Assembly: GCF_028769735.1 (NCBI RefSeq)
Contig: NC_088193.1
Span: forward strand, 4,119,814-4,183,813
Origin: Zonotrichia leucophrys gambelii
Lineage: Eukaryota > Chordata > Aves > Passeriformes > Passerellidae
Length of the DNA: 64,000 bases
Reading direction: 5' to 3'
Under the pieces are notes generated by a model. That model searched no databases. It worked only from the letters and a program-made list of their open reading frames with translations, and was not told the DNA's origin. Positions 35,044 through 46,478 of this stretch are shown piece by piece. Positions within the stretch are counted from its first letter, which is position 1, and each line of letters starts with the position of its first letter. Both the position numbers and the translations under genes were made by a program.

Positions 35044-37222
35044 AGCTCAGGGGGAGATTTTAGGAGATTTTTTCCCTCTTAAACATGACAGACACTTTCA
35101 AAAGCCCCCATCTCACACGCCCTGCAGGGATGCAGCACATGAAGGTACAAAACAGCTCCTCAAACTGATTCTCTGATCCTCCCAAGCTTTCCTCCCAAAG
35201 CTTCACACAATCACAGCCAGAGTTTTGCTGTCAGCTGCCCCTCACAGGGTTTTTTTTCCATGATGCAAGGTGAATAAACATCCCTTGGAGGAATTTGTGG
35301 AAGTTTGGAGGCAACAGGAAGATTTTCATACTGCCAATAACCTTGACAAAGCACAAGCGACAGAGAGATGTGGTTAGCAGTTAAAAACAGCAATTTGCCA
35401 TTCAAAAAGTGTTATTTTGCTGTAGTTCTTTATTTTAGCAGAGCTGGACTCCCTTTCATAAAGCACATGGGCTTCCCCTGTAATGGGACTGAATTATATC
35501 CCTCCTAACAATAATGTATCACACTGGAGATATGGCTTTACACAGGAAAACATTTTAAACAAAACCAGCAGCACAAATTAACCACTTTTCAACATTTCAT
35601 ATTAATATAATTTAATGCCTGGAGATTTCTGGCTTCCACAGCAACTTACTCTTCAGTTGACCTGCAGGGCTGACATCACAATAAAAATAATTAATATTAG
35701 CTGTGCTATAAATACCCACTCATTTCTACTACAGCGTGCATATTATGTATGACAACCGTGGCTTTTCCAAACTTTAAAATCCTGTTTTACAGGCCTCTGT
35801 TCCAGCATAATATCCTCATAAACCACAATAGCAGTGCAGCAGAGAGAGGACTAAATTAAAAATTAATGGGCCCTGCCAGAGCTGAGCTTTCTCAGAGCCA
35901 GGAAAAGGCAGAAGGAGAAAGTCCTCCCTCCGTGTGAGGGTCCTGTAAAAAACCAACAAACCTGCCCTTCCCTGGCCTGGATTTTACACCTCCTCCCATG
36001 GTTATTTACCCATGAAAAGGAGGAATATCTACTCCACAAGGAATTCAAGCACTGGATTAACACAGGCCTTGTTGGGAGTTCTGGGGATGCCTACAAATAA
36101 AACAGCCCAAAAGCTCTGAAAACATCTGGGATTTAGGATTTTTCACCCTCCCTCTCTCCCACTTTCCCTTCCCCAGAGAACTCAGCATGAAACAGGAGGA
36201 TGTTCCAGTGAAGAAGTGGAATCACCCTCAAACACGCTGAAAAAAATGGAATAAGAAACACCAGGCTGCCCTTAGCCATTAAAATGAAGATGCCAGCTCA
36301 AAGAAACCTTGAGCAATGCTCAGTGCCTCCCTAAATTATTGCTGCAGTTTCCTTGGAAAGAAATGTCCTTTTCCCTTCTTCCCCTCCACTTCAGTGCACT
36401 CATAGCAAGCAGCCATTTATTTTTATTTTACTGGATGCTGCACTTTATATAGAAAGCCTACAAATACAGCAGAGTTTATATCAGATTTCCTGTGAACTGC
36501 AAAAGTCTTTGCTGGTGCTTTTTTTGTTGTTATGGTGCCCCATAAAGCCACACAACTCCAAACAGAGGAAAACCAACAGATTAAAAGCAGTTTATGGAAT
36601 CAAAAGAGAAGAGATTTGTTGAATATCAAGGGAAGTCAGCTCTCTGTCAACACTTTTGACATGGAATGACAAAATAAGGTTTCAGGTAGTCAAACAAAGG
36701 CTTAACCCTTTTTAAGACAGCAGAGAAACTGTTCCATCAACCCACCCCAAATTTCCCATCGAGTGCCTCATTTTTCAGCACTCCTTAAATGGAGCCATCA
36801 TCCAGAAAGAGAATTTTTCAACACACCCAGGAGTTCTGCAGGCGCTGAGCACTTCCACTGGGCAGGAAATAGCTCAGAGAGGAACCTGTGGCCCCAAGAG
36901 GTGCAGAGACATCTGCCTTGCACTGCAAACCTGCCCAAACGCCATCACCACGGCAACCACTGCCAGGAGGGATGTGCTGGTGCCCGGGGATGAGGCTCAG
37001 CAACGTGTGAGCATCATCACTCACAGGCTCCCACAGCTTGTGCCCTTTGGAGGAGCTGCTGGAGCCGGGGGTTTCCATGGGAACGTGTGGAACAGCTCAG
37101 GGGGAGCTCCCTCCCAGCTGTTTCACATCCCAGGGAGCACTAAAAGAAAACCAGCTGTGGTTTTTCTGCTTTCTCAAGTGCAGCAGCTGGACAGCGAGGA
37201 AAAATAAAGCATTTTCACACTG
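35044..37222. other. Unassigned non-coding sequence
   Basis: No gene supported. 35400-35860 is repeat-free and AT-rich with a balanced word composition, resembling conserved non-coding DNA, but conservation cannot be tested here. 36763-37200 is more GC-rich and has short open frames without support. Confidence 0.45.
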
Positions 37223-37228
37223 CCAGCA

Positions 37229-37833
37229 TGCGCGGGGGCGTGAACGGCCCTGGAATCCGGCTATCTGGTGAGGGGCGAAGGCCAGGGCCCTTGCGCATCA
37301 GAAAACAGCCCCCCTCGGCGTCTTGGCCTTGGGCTGAGCTGGGTGATAGCTCGGAGCAGCGCGGTGAGAGACGAATTAGGAGGCGACCACTTGCTGGGGG
37401 TAAACTGTCGGTTTATTACAGAAGAACTAACAAGGAGGGGAAACACCCAGCAAATGGCCCCGAACAAGGGGCAGGAGAGGGTTTTAAGGGAAAAGGGGGG
37501 AAGAAGGCAGGGAAACCCGGCTATCCAATAGAAATACATATTTGGAGGTACGAAACATAACTGATATACTAAAGTAACCAACTGTTATAAATCATAGGAG
37601 GGGCTCCGGGGCTACAGCCAACCATAACTCCCAGAGAAAAGAAAATTCTCGAAACCTGGGAGGAGAAAAGGAGTGATTGACTGACCCCAAGGAGGAAACA
37701 ACTTTCACTTTATAAGAGAAACCAGGGGAGGAGCAGTTTCATTTTCATAGCAACCTAACTGACAGGGTAGCAGCAGGAAGTAATACAGAAAATGGGGGGA
37801 GCAAACTAACAAACTTAAGAACACACCACAGCA
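37229..37833 (-). mobile_element. Probable solo ERV LTR, imperfect 6-bp TSD
   Basis: On the minus strand it runs from tgctgtggtgtgttc to cacgcccccgcgca (TG...CA). Flanks are ccagca (37223-37228) and ccagcg (37834-37839), five of six matching. A minus-strand AATAAA is present at cggtttattac (37408). It is GC-rich at its 3' end and differs in sequence from the other LTR families here. Confidence 0.7.
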
Positions 37834-37892
37834 CCAGCGGTTCATCCTGGGGGAAAGCAGCAGAGCTCTGCTCCTACAACAGCCTGGTTCTT

Positions 37893-38299
37893 ACTGGATT
37901 TGTATTGACCCCAGACAAAGGAAGGAATGATGAATCTGACTCCATCTTCTCAGAACGTTAATTTATTATTTTATGATACTATATTATATTGAAGAATACT
38001 ATACTAAACTATACTAAAGAATACAGAAGGGATACAGACAGAATGCTAAAAAATGATAATGAAAAATCGTGACTCTTTCCAGAGTTCTGACACAGCTTGG
38101 CCATAATTGGCCAATGAGTCAAAACAACTCAATGAAACAATCACATGTGAGTAAACCATCTCCAAACACCTTCCACATAAGCAAAACACAGGAGAAGCAA
38201 ATCAGATAATTATTGTTTTCCTTTTTCTCTGAGGTTTCTCAGCTTCCCAGGAGAAGAATCCTGGATGAAGGGATTTTTCCAGAGAATGGGAATGCCACA
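37893..38299 (-). mobile_element. ERV LTR (family K1), antisense
   Basis: The reverse complement shares the K1 order: ggaaaaatccc, gaagctgagaaacctc, aataattatctg, tggccaat and tagtatagtttagtatag. Plus-strand flanks gttctt and gttctc match in five of six bases, but the left terminus does not end in canonical TG/CA, so that edge is approximate. It is more diverged than the 39042 copy. Confidence 0.7.
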
Positions 38300-38370
38300 G
38301 TTCTCTGCTTGTTTGTGGGCAGCTATTCCATTTAAAGATGTTATTGTTGTATCAGCTTGAGAAAAATGCA

Positions 38371-38563
38371 GTATTTTCTGCTGTATTTTGTGTCAAACAC
38401 TGAATTTCTGTGAGTTATATTCCTCCCATCTGCCACAAACCACCTGACACAGTCGAGGCACCTCAATCAAAAGCCCTGCAAATTATCAGAGCCTGTGGAG
38501 ACACCAAATTCTGTATCACCAAACTAAGGCAAGGCTCAAACCCTTCAATATTATCAAAGCAGT
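38371..38563. repeat. Dispersed repeat module B, copy 1
   Basis: A 193-bp block nearly identical to 42843-43034, with roughly a dozen differences by eye. Landmarks are caaacactgaatttctgtga, cacagtcgaggcacctcaat and ccaaactaaggcaaggctca. Both copies keep an open plus-strand frame of about 50 codons, but no domain is recognised. Confidence 0.9.
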
Positions 38564-39035
38564 TCTGGAGAGCTCTGAGCCCTTCCAGCAGCTGAGTTGC
38601 ACAGAATGTTGTCCATAAGCTGATATAAAAGCACTGAGCACTTGTCAGCCTGTCAGAGGCACTTGAGAGTGAGAATGGATCCTTTCCTGGCTAAAAGCTG
38701 GGAAATTTGAGTGTTTCCCAATCCTGGGAGGAAGTCCGGAGCACACAAGTCACATCATCTCCAGTAAATAGCTTTAAACCACAGTGATTTATAGCATGGA
38801 TTGGCACAGAGATCACCGTGGGAGGAGTTTGTGTGTCATTTGAGAAGGGAAAAAAAAGGGATTTGCCTATCCACCAGGCCCTCAGCTCCTAAACCAAGCC
38901 TTACAATTGGATACCTCCAGCCAGGACTCATCTAAGGCATTATTTTATTTATTTTCTCCCAAGAAATATTTATTTATTTCTCCCAAGATTTTCCTTGGAG
39001 AACCATGTTTCTGTTCAGAGGATAAGTAATTACTA
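38564..39035. other. Unassigned non-coding sequence
   Basis: No gene. Short tatttatttctcccaag direct repeats at 38940-38990. Confidence 0.5.
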
Positions 39036-39041
39036 CCAGGC

Positions 39042-39424
39042 TGTGACCGTGTTCACAGGGGTTCTTGGATGAGGGAAGAGATGAGGATCTGACTCCATGT
39101 TTCAGAAGGCTTGATTTATTATTTTATTATCTATATTACATTAAAACTATACTAAAAGAATAGAAGAAAGGATTTCATCAGAAGGCTGGCTAAGAATAGA
39201 ATAGGAAGGAATGATAACAAAGATTTGTGGCTTGGGGCTCTGTGTCCGAGCCAGCTGACTGTGATTGGCCATTAATTAGAAACAACCACATGGGCCAATC
39301 CCAGATGCACCTGTTGCATTCCACAGCAGCAGATAACCATTGTTTACATTTTGTTCCTGAGGCCTCCCAGCTTCTCAGGAGGAAAAATCCTGAGGAAAGG
39401 ATTTTTCATAAAAAATGTGTGACA
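39042..39424 (-). mobile_element. Solo ERV LTR (family K1), 6-bp TSD, antisense
   Basis: A 383-bp element with a perfect 6-bp duplication ccaggc (39036-39041 and 39425-39430). On the minus strand it runs from tgtcacacatttttta to gtgaacacggtcaca. By eye it is the closest relative of 16216-16598 and has the same length. Confidence 0.9.
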
Positions 39425-39430
39425 CCAGGC

Positions 39431-40871
39431 TGGGCAGGGATCATCCATTCCACCCCAAACACACTGAAAATTGAATCATCCCAGAAAACAAAAAAAAACC
39501 AAAACAAAACAAAAAAAAAGCCATGAGAAGGAGCCTCTCCCTGCTGTGCAAGGCAGGGACATCCACAGACCTTTGGCTGATTTTTTTCTGGGACAATCCT
39601 GTGAATTTCAGGCCACCCAAACCTCACAGCCAGCATGCAAAAAACCCTTCAAGGTCCAAGGAGCACATCAGGCAGCTCTGGTAAAAAACCAAAATGCTAA
39701 CAAGGGAGCCAGGAGTCCTTGTTGTGTCTATTTATAGGAATTCCAGCCGAGCAGAAAGGATGGAGGGCTGGGCTGGCTCTGCTCCCTTCCAGGATGTGCT
39801 GTCCTGCTTATCGGACCATGAAATGCTGAGCAGAAGGAAAGGCAGGTTTGTGTGAATAATAATGAAGGTGGAGCATCTGCAGGGCTTTTGTTCATGCCTG
39901 GAAACTCCTTGTGGCCACTTGACCGAGCTAACAAGGAGAGTGACTGACAGTGCTTGTTCTTGGGAATGTTCTGGGAGAAGGGGTTTCAGTGTTTTCAGGT
40001 GTTTCACTCCCTAGCCCAGCAATTATCCATCAATTAATTCTTTCAGATGTAAAAGTAATATATTCAAAGCACCAAACAGAAATTTTAGCTGTTCCAGCAG
40101 AGCAGAAAATAGACATTCCTTCAAAACCAGTGAAACCCTCACATTTTCCCCCTCTCTTTTCATGTTGAGGTCCTCCAGCAGAGTCCATGTGAAAATCACT
40201 GCGCAAATCTGAAGCCACACAGAGAAAAGTTCCCCAACCCTTCTGTAACATTCACACATAATTATTGCAGGCTCTGTTCATACAAAGCTGTCTATCCCTT
40301 CATGTTACTTCCAGAAAATTGTAATTCTCTTGTACCCTTAACCACAAATTAATTTCAATTACGGAAGGGCCATGTTAACACAGAGCAATGTAATTTCTGT
40401 CTGGTTTCATCTCGTGCAAATCCTTGTAAGAATTTATCTGTCATGAGCCGAGGTCAGGAGAAGGGATGTGCACTATCACAGCACATTACAGTTCCATAAA
40501 ACGAGACAAAAAAAGGAGCTGGAAGACAAAGAAGCCAAGTAGGAAAACAGACATTGCAAATTATGGGCTGTTTGTAGAATGCAATTAAAGTGCAGCAGGG
40601 GGGCAGTGCTGGGGACTCCTGCTCACTTTTAAAGTGATGGCTTTATTCCAGTTAGAGAGATATTTCCTTTTGGCCTCTGCACCCAGCTCAGGCACAGGGG
40701 CAGTGCCAGCCTGGCATCAGAGCCAGCCCTGGGGTCCCACCCAGCTTCCCAACACCCACCAGTGCTGTGGGCAGAGCTGCAGGGGCTGGCACTGGGCATG
40801 GCCAGGATGCCACAGCTCAGGTTTGTTCATCTGTGAGGCACCAGCACTGTGGGATCTCAGGATCTGAGTCC
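39431..40871. other. Unassigned non-coding sequence
   Basis: No gene supported. An A-rich tract lies at 39487-39520. 40240-40480 is repeat-free and AT-rich. Confidence 0.45.
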
Positions 40872-41468
40872 TGAGATGCCGGGCCACCGAGACCACCCTT
40901 GGGGGGCTCGGGAGTCCTGGAATGTTGCCAGAAGTGTCTGGTGGCTGGACTTTGACCCTACACAGGAGACGACACCTGTATGAAGATAAGAGGACTTCAC
41001 CGGGGTGAATGGCGAAAAGATTAGCTAATTAGAGGGTGAGACACAGGGTTTAGGATTTATGTACAGGGGGGTTTAGAGGAGTAAGATGGAGGAATTGGGG
41101 CGTGTCCTGTCCTCCTTCTTCTCCTTCTTCTCCTCCATCTTCTTTGGTGATGGTGGCACTTTTGGATTGGTTATTACTGAGAGTGCACCCAGCAATGAGA
41201 ATAAATGGTATTGGGGAAAAATGATAAATATTGTACACGTAACAATGAGTATAAAGATACGTGGCGGTCCGGAAGACGGTACAGTGTGCTCATGGCTGGC
41301 TGCTGAGCAGATCTCTGTTCGGCTGAAAGAACATCTTTTAGATAAACAATTAATAAACATAAAAACCGAAAGAAGAACTGAAGCCTCTTCTCGTCCTTCG
41401 ATACGCGGGCTGCCCCAAGGCCACCTCGGGCCTTTCCAGGCCCCTCAAACAGCCGAGATAACCGGACA
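40872..41468 (+). mobile_element. Probable solo ERV LTR (family M)
   Basis: Runs from tgagatgccgggccacc to gataaccggaca. It contains aagatggaggaattggggcg, a cctccttcttctccttcttc pyrimidine seed (41109) and attaataaac near the expected poly(A) region, with a GC-rich U5-like tail. No target duplication was found at the chosen edges. An older copy with an expanded seed lies at 24690-25440. Confidence 0.7.
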
Positions 41469-41751
41469 CAGCACCTCCAGGATTAAATTTACACCGAGTT
41501 CACAGCGGTGGGAGCAGCCCCACTTCATCCAACATTCTTCCTCAACAATGTAAATAAAATTCTTCCTGCATGGCATTGCCTGGCCCGTTTTATTCCCCTC
41601 AGAGTCACCAGCAGTGCTTGGCAGACCTGCCCCACTCCCACTCCCACCATCTCCCAAGGATGCTCCATGAGCATGGATGCCTTAAGATTTTACTTTTTAT
41701 ATTTTTCAAATCCTGTATTGCATTAGTGCCTAGCTCTAAATTCCACATAAA

Positions 41752-41816
41752 GTATATATATATATATAACTATTTTATATATGTATATATAACTATGTTT
41801 ATATATGTGTGTATGA

Positions 41817-41856
<40 letters not shown>
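41752..41856. repeat. TA microsatellite, interrupted
   Basis: Runs of tatata interrupted by actatt, gtatg and gtgtgtatgaac, ending in an uninterrupted run of about 35 bp. It abuts module A copy 2. Confidence 0.95.
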
Positions 41857-41857
<1 letters not shown>

Positions 41858-41988
41858 AAAATTGCTTCTCCTCGGTGGCAAATCCATGCTGATAATGAAA
41901 AATTGGGGTGTTCCAGGTGAAATACACACAAAGGCTTAAATGCAGGCAGCCCTGATTAAAGCACAAAATAAAAGTGGCGTTCAGTCAT
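41857..41988. repeat. Dispersed repeat module A, copy 2
   Basis: Matches 32981-33099. It contains extra attaaagcacaaaat relative to copy 1. The left edge coincides with the end of a TA microsatellite. Confidence 0.85.
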
Positions 41989-42841
41989 CCCCACACATCC
42001 ACATAAACCTTGGGATCAGCCCCTTGCCAGGTCAGGTGGCAACTCCACTAATTCCCTGGATTGCTCCAGTTGAGACAAGGCACAGCTCAGGATTATGGAC
42101 AATCCATTCATTTTATAAACTGGATCAATATATTTTATAAAAAGCTCAATATATTTTATAAACAGGGAGAGCTGCAATTTTCCCAGGGTGGAAAACTCAC
42201 TTTATGCTCACCCAGTGCTTTCCCCTCAGCCACAGCTGCAGCATCAGCTTCAGGACAGAGGAATTCTCATTTTCCAGCAGGATCCTGCCCAGGATCTCGC
42301 TGTGCTTCAGGAATGTGATGGACCTGGCACCTCTGGGAGCACTCAGGGCTAATTTCAGCTAAGGAAGCCAATTGCTGCAGAGGCTGCAGCTAAGTCAGGG
42401 CTGATGCAAATCATTCCCTAAAGGAGTTTGTTTCTCTCACTAGACAGGGAAAATTGGCATTTGTAAATAGCCACCCTCAGATTCCTGATTTAAATGAAGC
42501 CTGGGAGCGCTGGGGAAAAACCACCTCTCACCCTCTGCACTTAATTCAGCATTTTAGGTGACAAGTGGTGATAAATTCACAGAGTCTCAATGGCAGAGTG
42601 GGGAATATCAGTCTGCTTCATTTTTTTATGTCCCCATCAAGTAACAAGCAGCAAACTCCTCCATTTCAAGAGAAACTGATGGATCCATCCTCACTCTCTG
42701 CCGCTTATTCTACAAGGGATCATTCCTCCCTTGAGGTGCTTTCACTGCCAGCCCAACTCTCTGAGTTTCTCCTTTTCTCAGGAAAAAACAGATGAGTTTA
42801 TTCAGGCTGTGATTTCCTTCTGCAGCAGGAGGACACTCAGT
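41989..42841. other. Unassigned non-coding sequence
   Basis: No recognised gene. atattttataaa is directly repeated near 42128-42160. Confidence 0.5.
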
Positions 42842-42842
42842 G

Positions 42843-43034
42843 CATTTTCTGCTGTATTTTCTGTCAAACACTGAATTTCTGTGAATTATATTCCTCCCAT
42901 CTGCCACAACACGCCTGACACAGTCGAGGCACCTCAATCAAAAGCCCTGCCAATTATCAGAGCCTGTGGAGCCACCAAATTCTGTATCACCAAACTAAGG
43001 CAAGGCTCAAACTCCTCAATATTATCAAAGCAGT
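42843..43034. repeat. Dispersed repeat module B, copy 2
   Basis: Matches 38371-38563 in the same orientation; homology ends at tatcaaagcagt in both copies. Confidence 0.9.
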
Positions 43035-43850
43035 GCAAAAGAAATCAGACACCCAACAGATAAACGTGTACAAACCCAAATTGTGCCTCTACAACATGAA
43101 TTTATCAGGCAAAATTCCTCCTTCCCAGCTGACCACAGAATTTAGAAGTGATGGAAACAGCCTGGATTTCCCACTGGAGGTAAATAACCAGGTTTCCCTT
43201 CAGGAGAGCTGGCTGTGGTCAGGATCTTCACAGGCAGAACAAACCCCCAGCTCTCTGAAGGATAAGTGAAGCCTCTTCCAAGCATCTACAAACAAAGAGA
43301 CTTCCCCTTATTCTAAGTCAGAGGAGAAATAAAAGCCAACAATCACTTTAAACGCCTTTTTCACACCCCTAACTTCAGCTGGCTGGGATTTTCCCACCTG
43401 AAAAGCACTTTGTAGCTCACACAATACCAACCTCTTAATTCTCATTCCTGGCAAGCCCAATCCCCCTCACTCTCATCTCAATGAGCCTCCCCGGAGCTCT
43501 TCTCCATTCTTATTATCCATCCCAGGGGTTGTGGTACTCCCAGCACCACAAATGCAGCCCAGAACTCAATTCCTATTCGCAGATTAACAAAATTTACTCT
43601 GTATTTACTCAAACCCTGTCAGTCAGTTTACATCTGGTTTAGTTTTTCTATCAATAGCACAGCACTTATCTTACTGTGACCCTCAGTGCAATTTAATCAG
43701 TGTTTCTTGGTTGAAAATACAGATATTTGATTACCTGCAATGGTCACTGAGCTCTTCAGCCACCACCCTCCTGAAGAGCCAGCACTCTGCCTGCTTTCTC
43801 TGAGCAAGGACTAATTAATTACTTCATAAAAACCCCTCTCAACAAGCCAG
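43035..43850. other. Unassigned non-coding sequence
   Basis: No recognised gene or repeat. Confidence 0.5.
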
Positions 43851-44648
43851 CCACGAGGTGAGGAGAGAAATCCTTGGAGAATCCATGAGGAAAGAAATCC
43901 TTGGAGAATCCATGAGGAAAGAAATCCTTGGAGAATCCACGAGGAGAGAAATCCTTGGAGAACCCATGAGGAGAGAAATCCTTGGAGAATCCATGAGGAG
44001 AGAAATCCTTGGAGAATCCATGAGGAGAGAAATCCTTGGAGAATCCACAAGGAGAGAAATCCTTGGAGAACCGGAGAGAAATCCTTGGAGAATCCATGAG
44101 GAAAGAAATCCTTGGAGAATCCACGAGGAGAGAAATCCTTGGAAAATCCATGAGGAGAGAAATCCTTGGAGAATCCACGAGGAGAGAAATCCTTGGAGAA
44201 TCCACAAGGAGATAAATCCTTGGAGAATCCACGAGGAAAGAAATCCTTGGAAAATCCATGAGGAGAGAAATCCTTGGAGAATCCACGAGGAGAGAAATCC
44301 TTGGAGAACCCACAAGGAGAGAAATCCTTGGAGAACCCATGAGGAAAGAAATCCTTGGAGATTTCACAATGAGAGAAATCCTTGGAGAACCCACAAAGAG
44401 AGGAATCCTTGGAGAATCCACAAGGAGAGAAATCCTTGGAGAATCCACAAGGAGAGAAATCCTTGGAGAATCCATGAGGAGAGAAATCCTTGGAGAATCC
44501 ATGAGGAGAGAAATCCTTGGAGAACCCATGAGGAGAGAAATCCTTGGAGAATCCATGAGGAGAGAAATCCTTGGAGAATCCATGAGGAGAGAAATCCTTG
44601 GAGAATCCATGAGGAGAGAAATCCTTGGAGAATCCATGAGGAGAGAAA
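43851..44648. repeat. Minisatellite, 27-bp unit, about 29 copies
   Basis: The unit contains gagaaatccttggagaatcc followed by atgag or acgag/acaag variants. One unit is truncated at 44070 (gagaaccggagag). As 27 is a multiple of 3 and the unit lacks stops in several frames, open frames of up to about 289 codons (9-residue periodic) exist on both strands. None has an initiation context or flanking exon to support it. Confidence 0.95.
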
Positions 44649-45341
44649 ACCCCAACCCAGAAATGCTTGGAGGGGAATGTGTTCCATCACCAGGACTTCT
44701 CTTGGTGCTTCCATCATCTCCATGTAAGCAACAGCATCAAACTCTGGCAAATCCCTCATTCCTCTCATTTTAAATCAAATTTTGAGCAGCTGCTGTCCCT
44801 GAAACCGCTTGGAGCACATTTTTCCAGCACTCATATCCTGGATTTTGCCCATTTCAGCACCAGGCCCAGGTCTCAGGCAGGGTCAGCCACTGCCCAGCCT
44901 CAGCTCCCACAGCTGCCCCCAAACTGATTATCTTCCACACAAGAGACCAACTCACTTTATCCTGATGAAATTTCATCTTGCTGAACTTTCACTTTCTCCT
45001 TTCTGGCTTTCTATATTAAATTTTACTTCCAGCAGCTCTACAAGTGAGGGAGTAGGAGAATTTTTTTTTTTTTTTCTCCTTGGTGGTTATGCTCTTTCTT
45101 TATTTATACCAAGTAAACTATTTTTTTTCCCCTCAGCTGCACTGAAATAGATAAAAATCACCAACAAGAAACACATCCTGAATTTCACCTCAGGAAACAC
45201 ATCCTGAATTTTATCTGATACAACTAAAAGTGCATTAGAGGATGCATTTTCTTGCCTGAACAATAAGAGCCCACACCACAAACCCAGATATTTTTAAATA
45301 CTTCAGCACAACATTTTACCCCATCCAAACCCCCTCAAAAC
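44649..45341. other. Unassigned non-coding sequence
   Basis: No gene. Short T runs at 45060 and 45121; a small repeat of ggaaacacatcctgaattt-like sequence at 45166-45212. Confidence 0.5.
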
Positions 45342-45510
45342 ACCTTTAACATAAAAATGAACCTTAAGACAAAAAATATGCTCTATAAAAATGGTTCAAA
45401 ACAGAAAATTAACATTTGAATTGAACATAGAGATTTTACTCGGGGTATAAATAGTGTTATGTGGAATTTTAAAGGGTAGTTGTGGGTGAGGAATGATGGG
45501 ATTGTAAGCC
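45342..45510 (+). repeat. Inverted repeat, left arm
   Basis: acctttaacataaaaatgaa through tagttgtgggtgaggaatga is the reverse complement, with scattered changes, of 47151-47322. The arms are about 170 bp and separated by about 1.64 kb. Confidence 0.85.
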
Positions 45511-46478
45511 ATATTATTTCTGATGTCTTGAATTGGAAAGTCTGGGATGTTTTCACTTGGATTTGGCAAAAAAAAGGGAAAAAAAAGGAAAAAAAAGGAA
45601 GACGAGAGAAAGAGGAATTTCTTCAGTAATTTCAAAGATGCGTCTGCAGGAAACACCAGTGGTGCTGCCCACGAGGCTGTGGCAGGAGAATGAAATCCCT
45701 CCTTGAGAGGTGGCACTGGAATATTGGAGCAGGGCTGTGTGTGGGTAATTGTGAGCCCTGTGGGGGCTGAATTTGCCTCTCCAGCTGAAGCCTTTGAAGG
45801 GCCAAGCCTGAGTTTGTGGTGGTTCCATGGATGTCGTTGATGCTGGCTCCAAAATTGCAGCTAAGTGGGGAAAAGCTTTGTCCCAAGCAAGGGGAGTTAC
45901 AGTTTTTGATCAGTTGCCTTTATTTTCCCTTTGCTTCCACACAATCCTTGGCACTCCCACTGACCCACCACTCTTTCTTCTCTCTGCTACAATAATGAGG
46001 GCCTTTGAAAAAATTTTATTTTATCTTTTTGAAGTTCCATTCATTTCCACCAACTTTTCTTTTCAAAATTGCTCGACGGTTATGTCCCTGTTTCTTCTGA
46101 GGCAGCTTTCATTTGGCTTGCTAAAAAAATGGGAAAGTCATGGCCCAGACTCCTGCATGGCTTTGTTCTTGCAATTACTCCTGTGCTCCATTAATTGGGA
46201 GGTTTTGTGTGCCTGGGCTCCTCCTGTGATGCTTTCTGTAGAGCATCCCTGGCAGCCCCAGGAAATGTCACCCACCCATTCCCCATCAGAGCTTTAATCT
46301 CTTCATTTGCAGACTCAATTTCAATAATGGCAGCGGCTCCAGATGAGGTGAGGCCTCAGGAAAAGGTGAGATTTGACAGCTGGGAGCACAGGAGAGCTGT
46401 GCTGCCCTCAGGAGCTTTCCCAGAGCAGGGAGCAGCTCTTTATGTCTGCTCAGTGTTCTGTCTGTCTGTGTGCCTGTG
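45511..46478. other. Spacer of inverted repeat; unassigned
   Basis: Contains A-rich ggaaaaaaaa steps at 45569-45600 and a plus-strand open frame of about 156 codons (45827-46297) with no recognised features. No transposase-like motif is visible. Confidence 0.45.

Noticed and set aside
40872..41468. Target-site duplication for the family M LTR
   Set aside because: Tested edges (agtcc against cagca or gcacc) do not match, so none is claimed.
43851..44648. Possible CRISPR array
   Set aside because: Repeats are contiguous with no unique spacers, and the host sequence is vertebrate.
43858..44727. 289-codon plus-strand and 278-codon minus-strand frames
   Set aside because: Both are produced by a 27-bp unit lacking stops. 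No exon borders, initiation context or codon bias supports coding.
45827..46297. 156-codon plus-strand frame in the inverted-repeat spacer as a possible transposase
   Set aside because: No catalytic or DNA-binding motif and no similarity to known transposases was visible.
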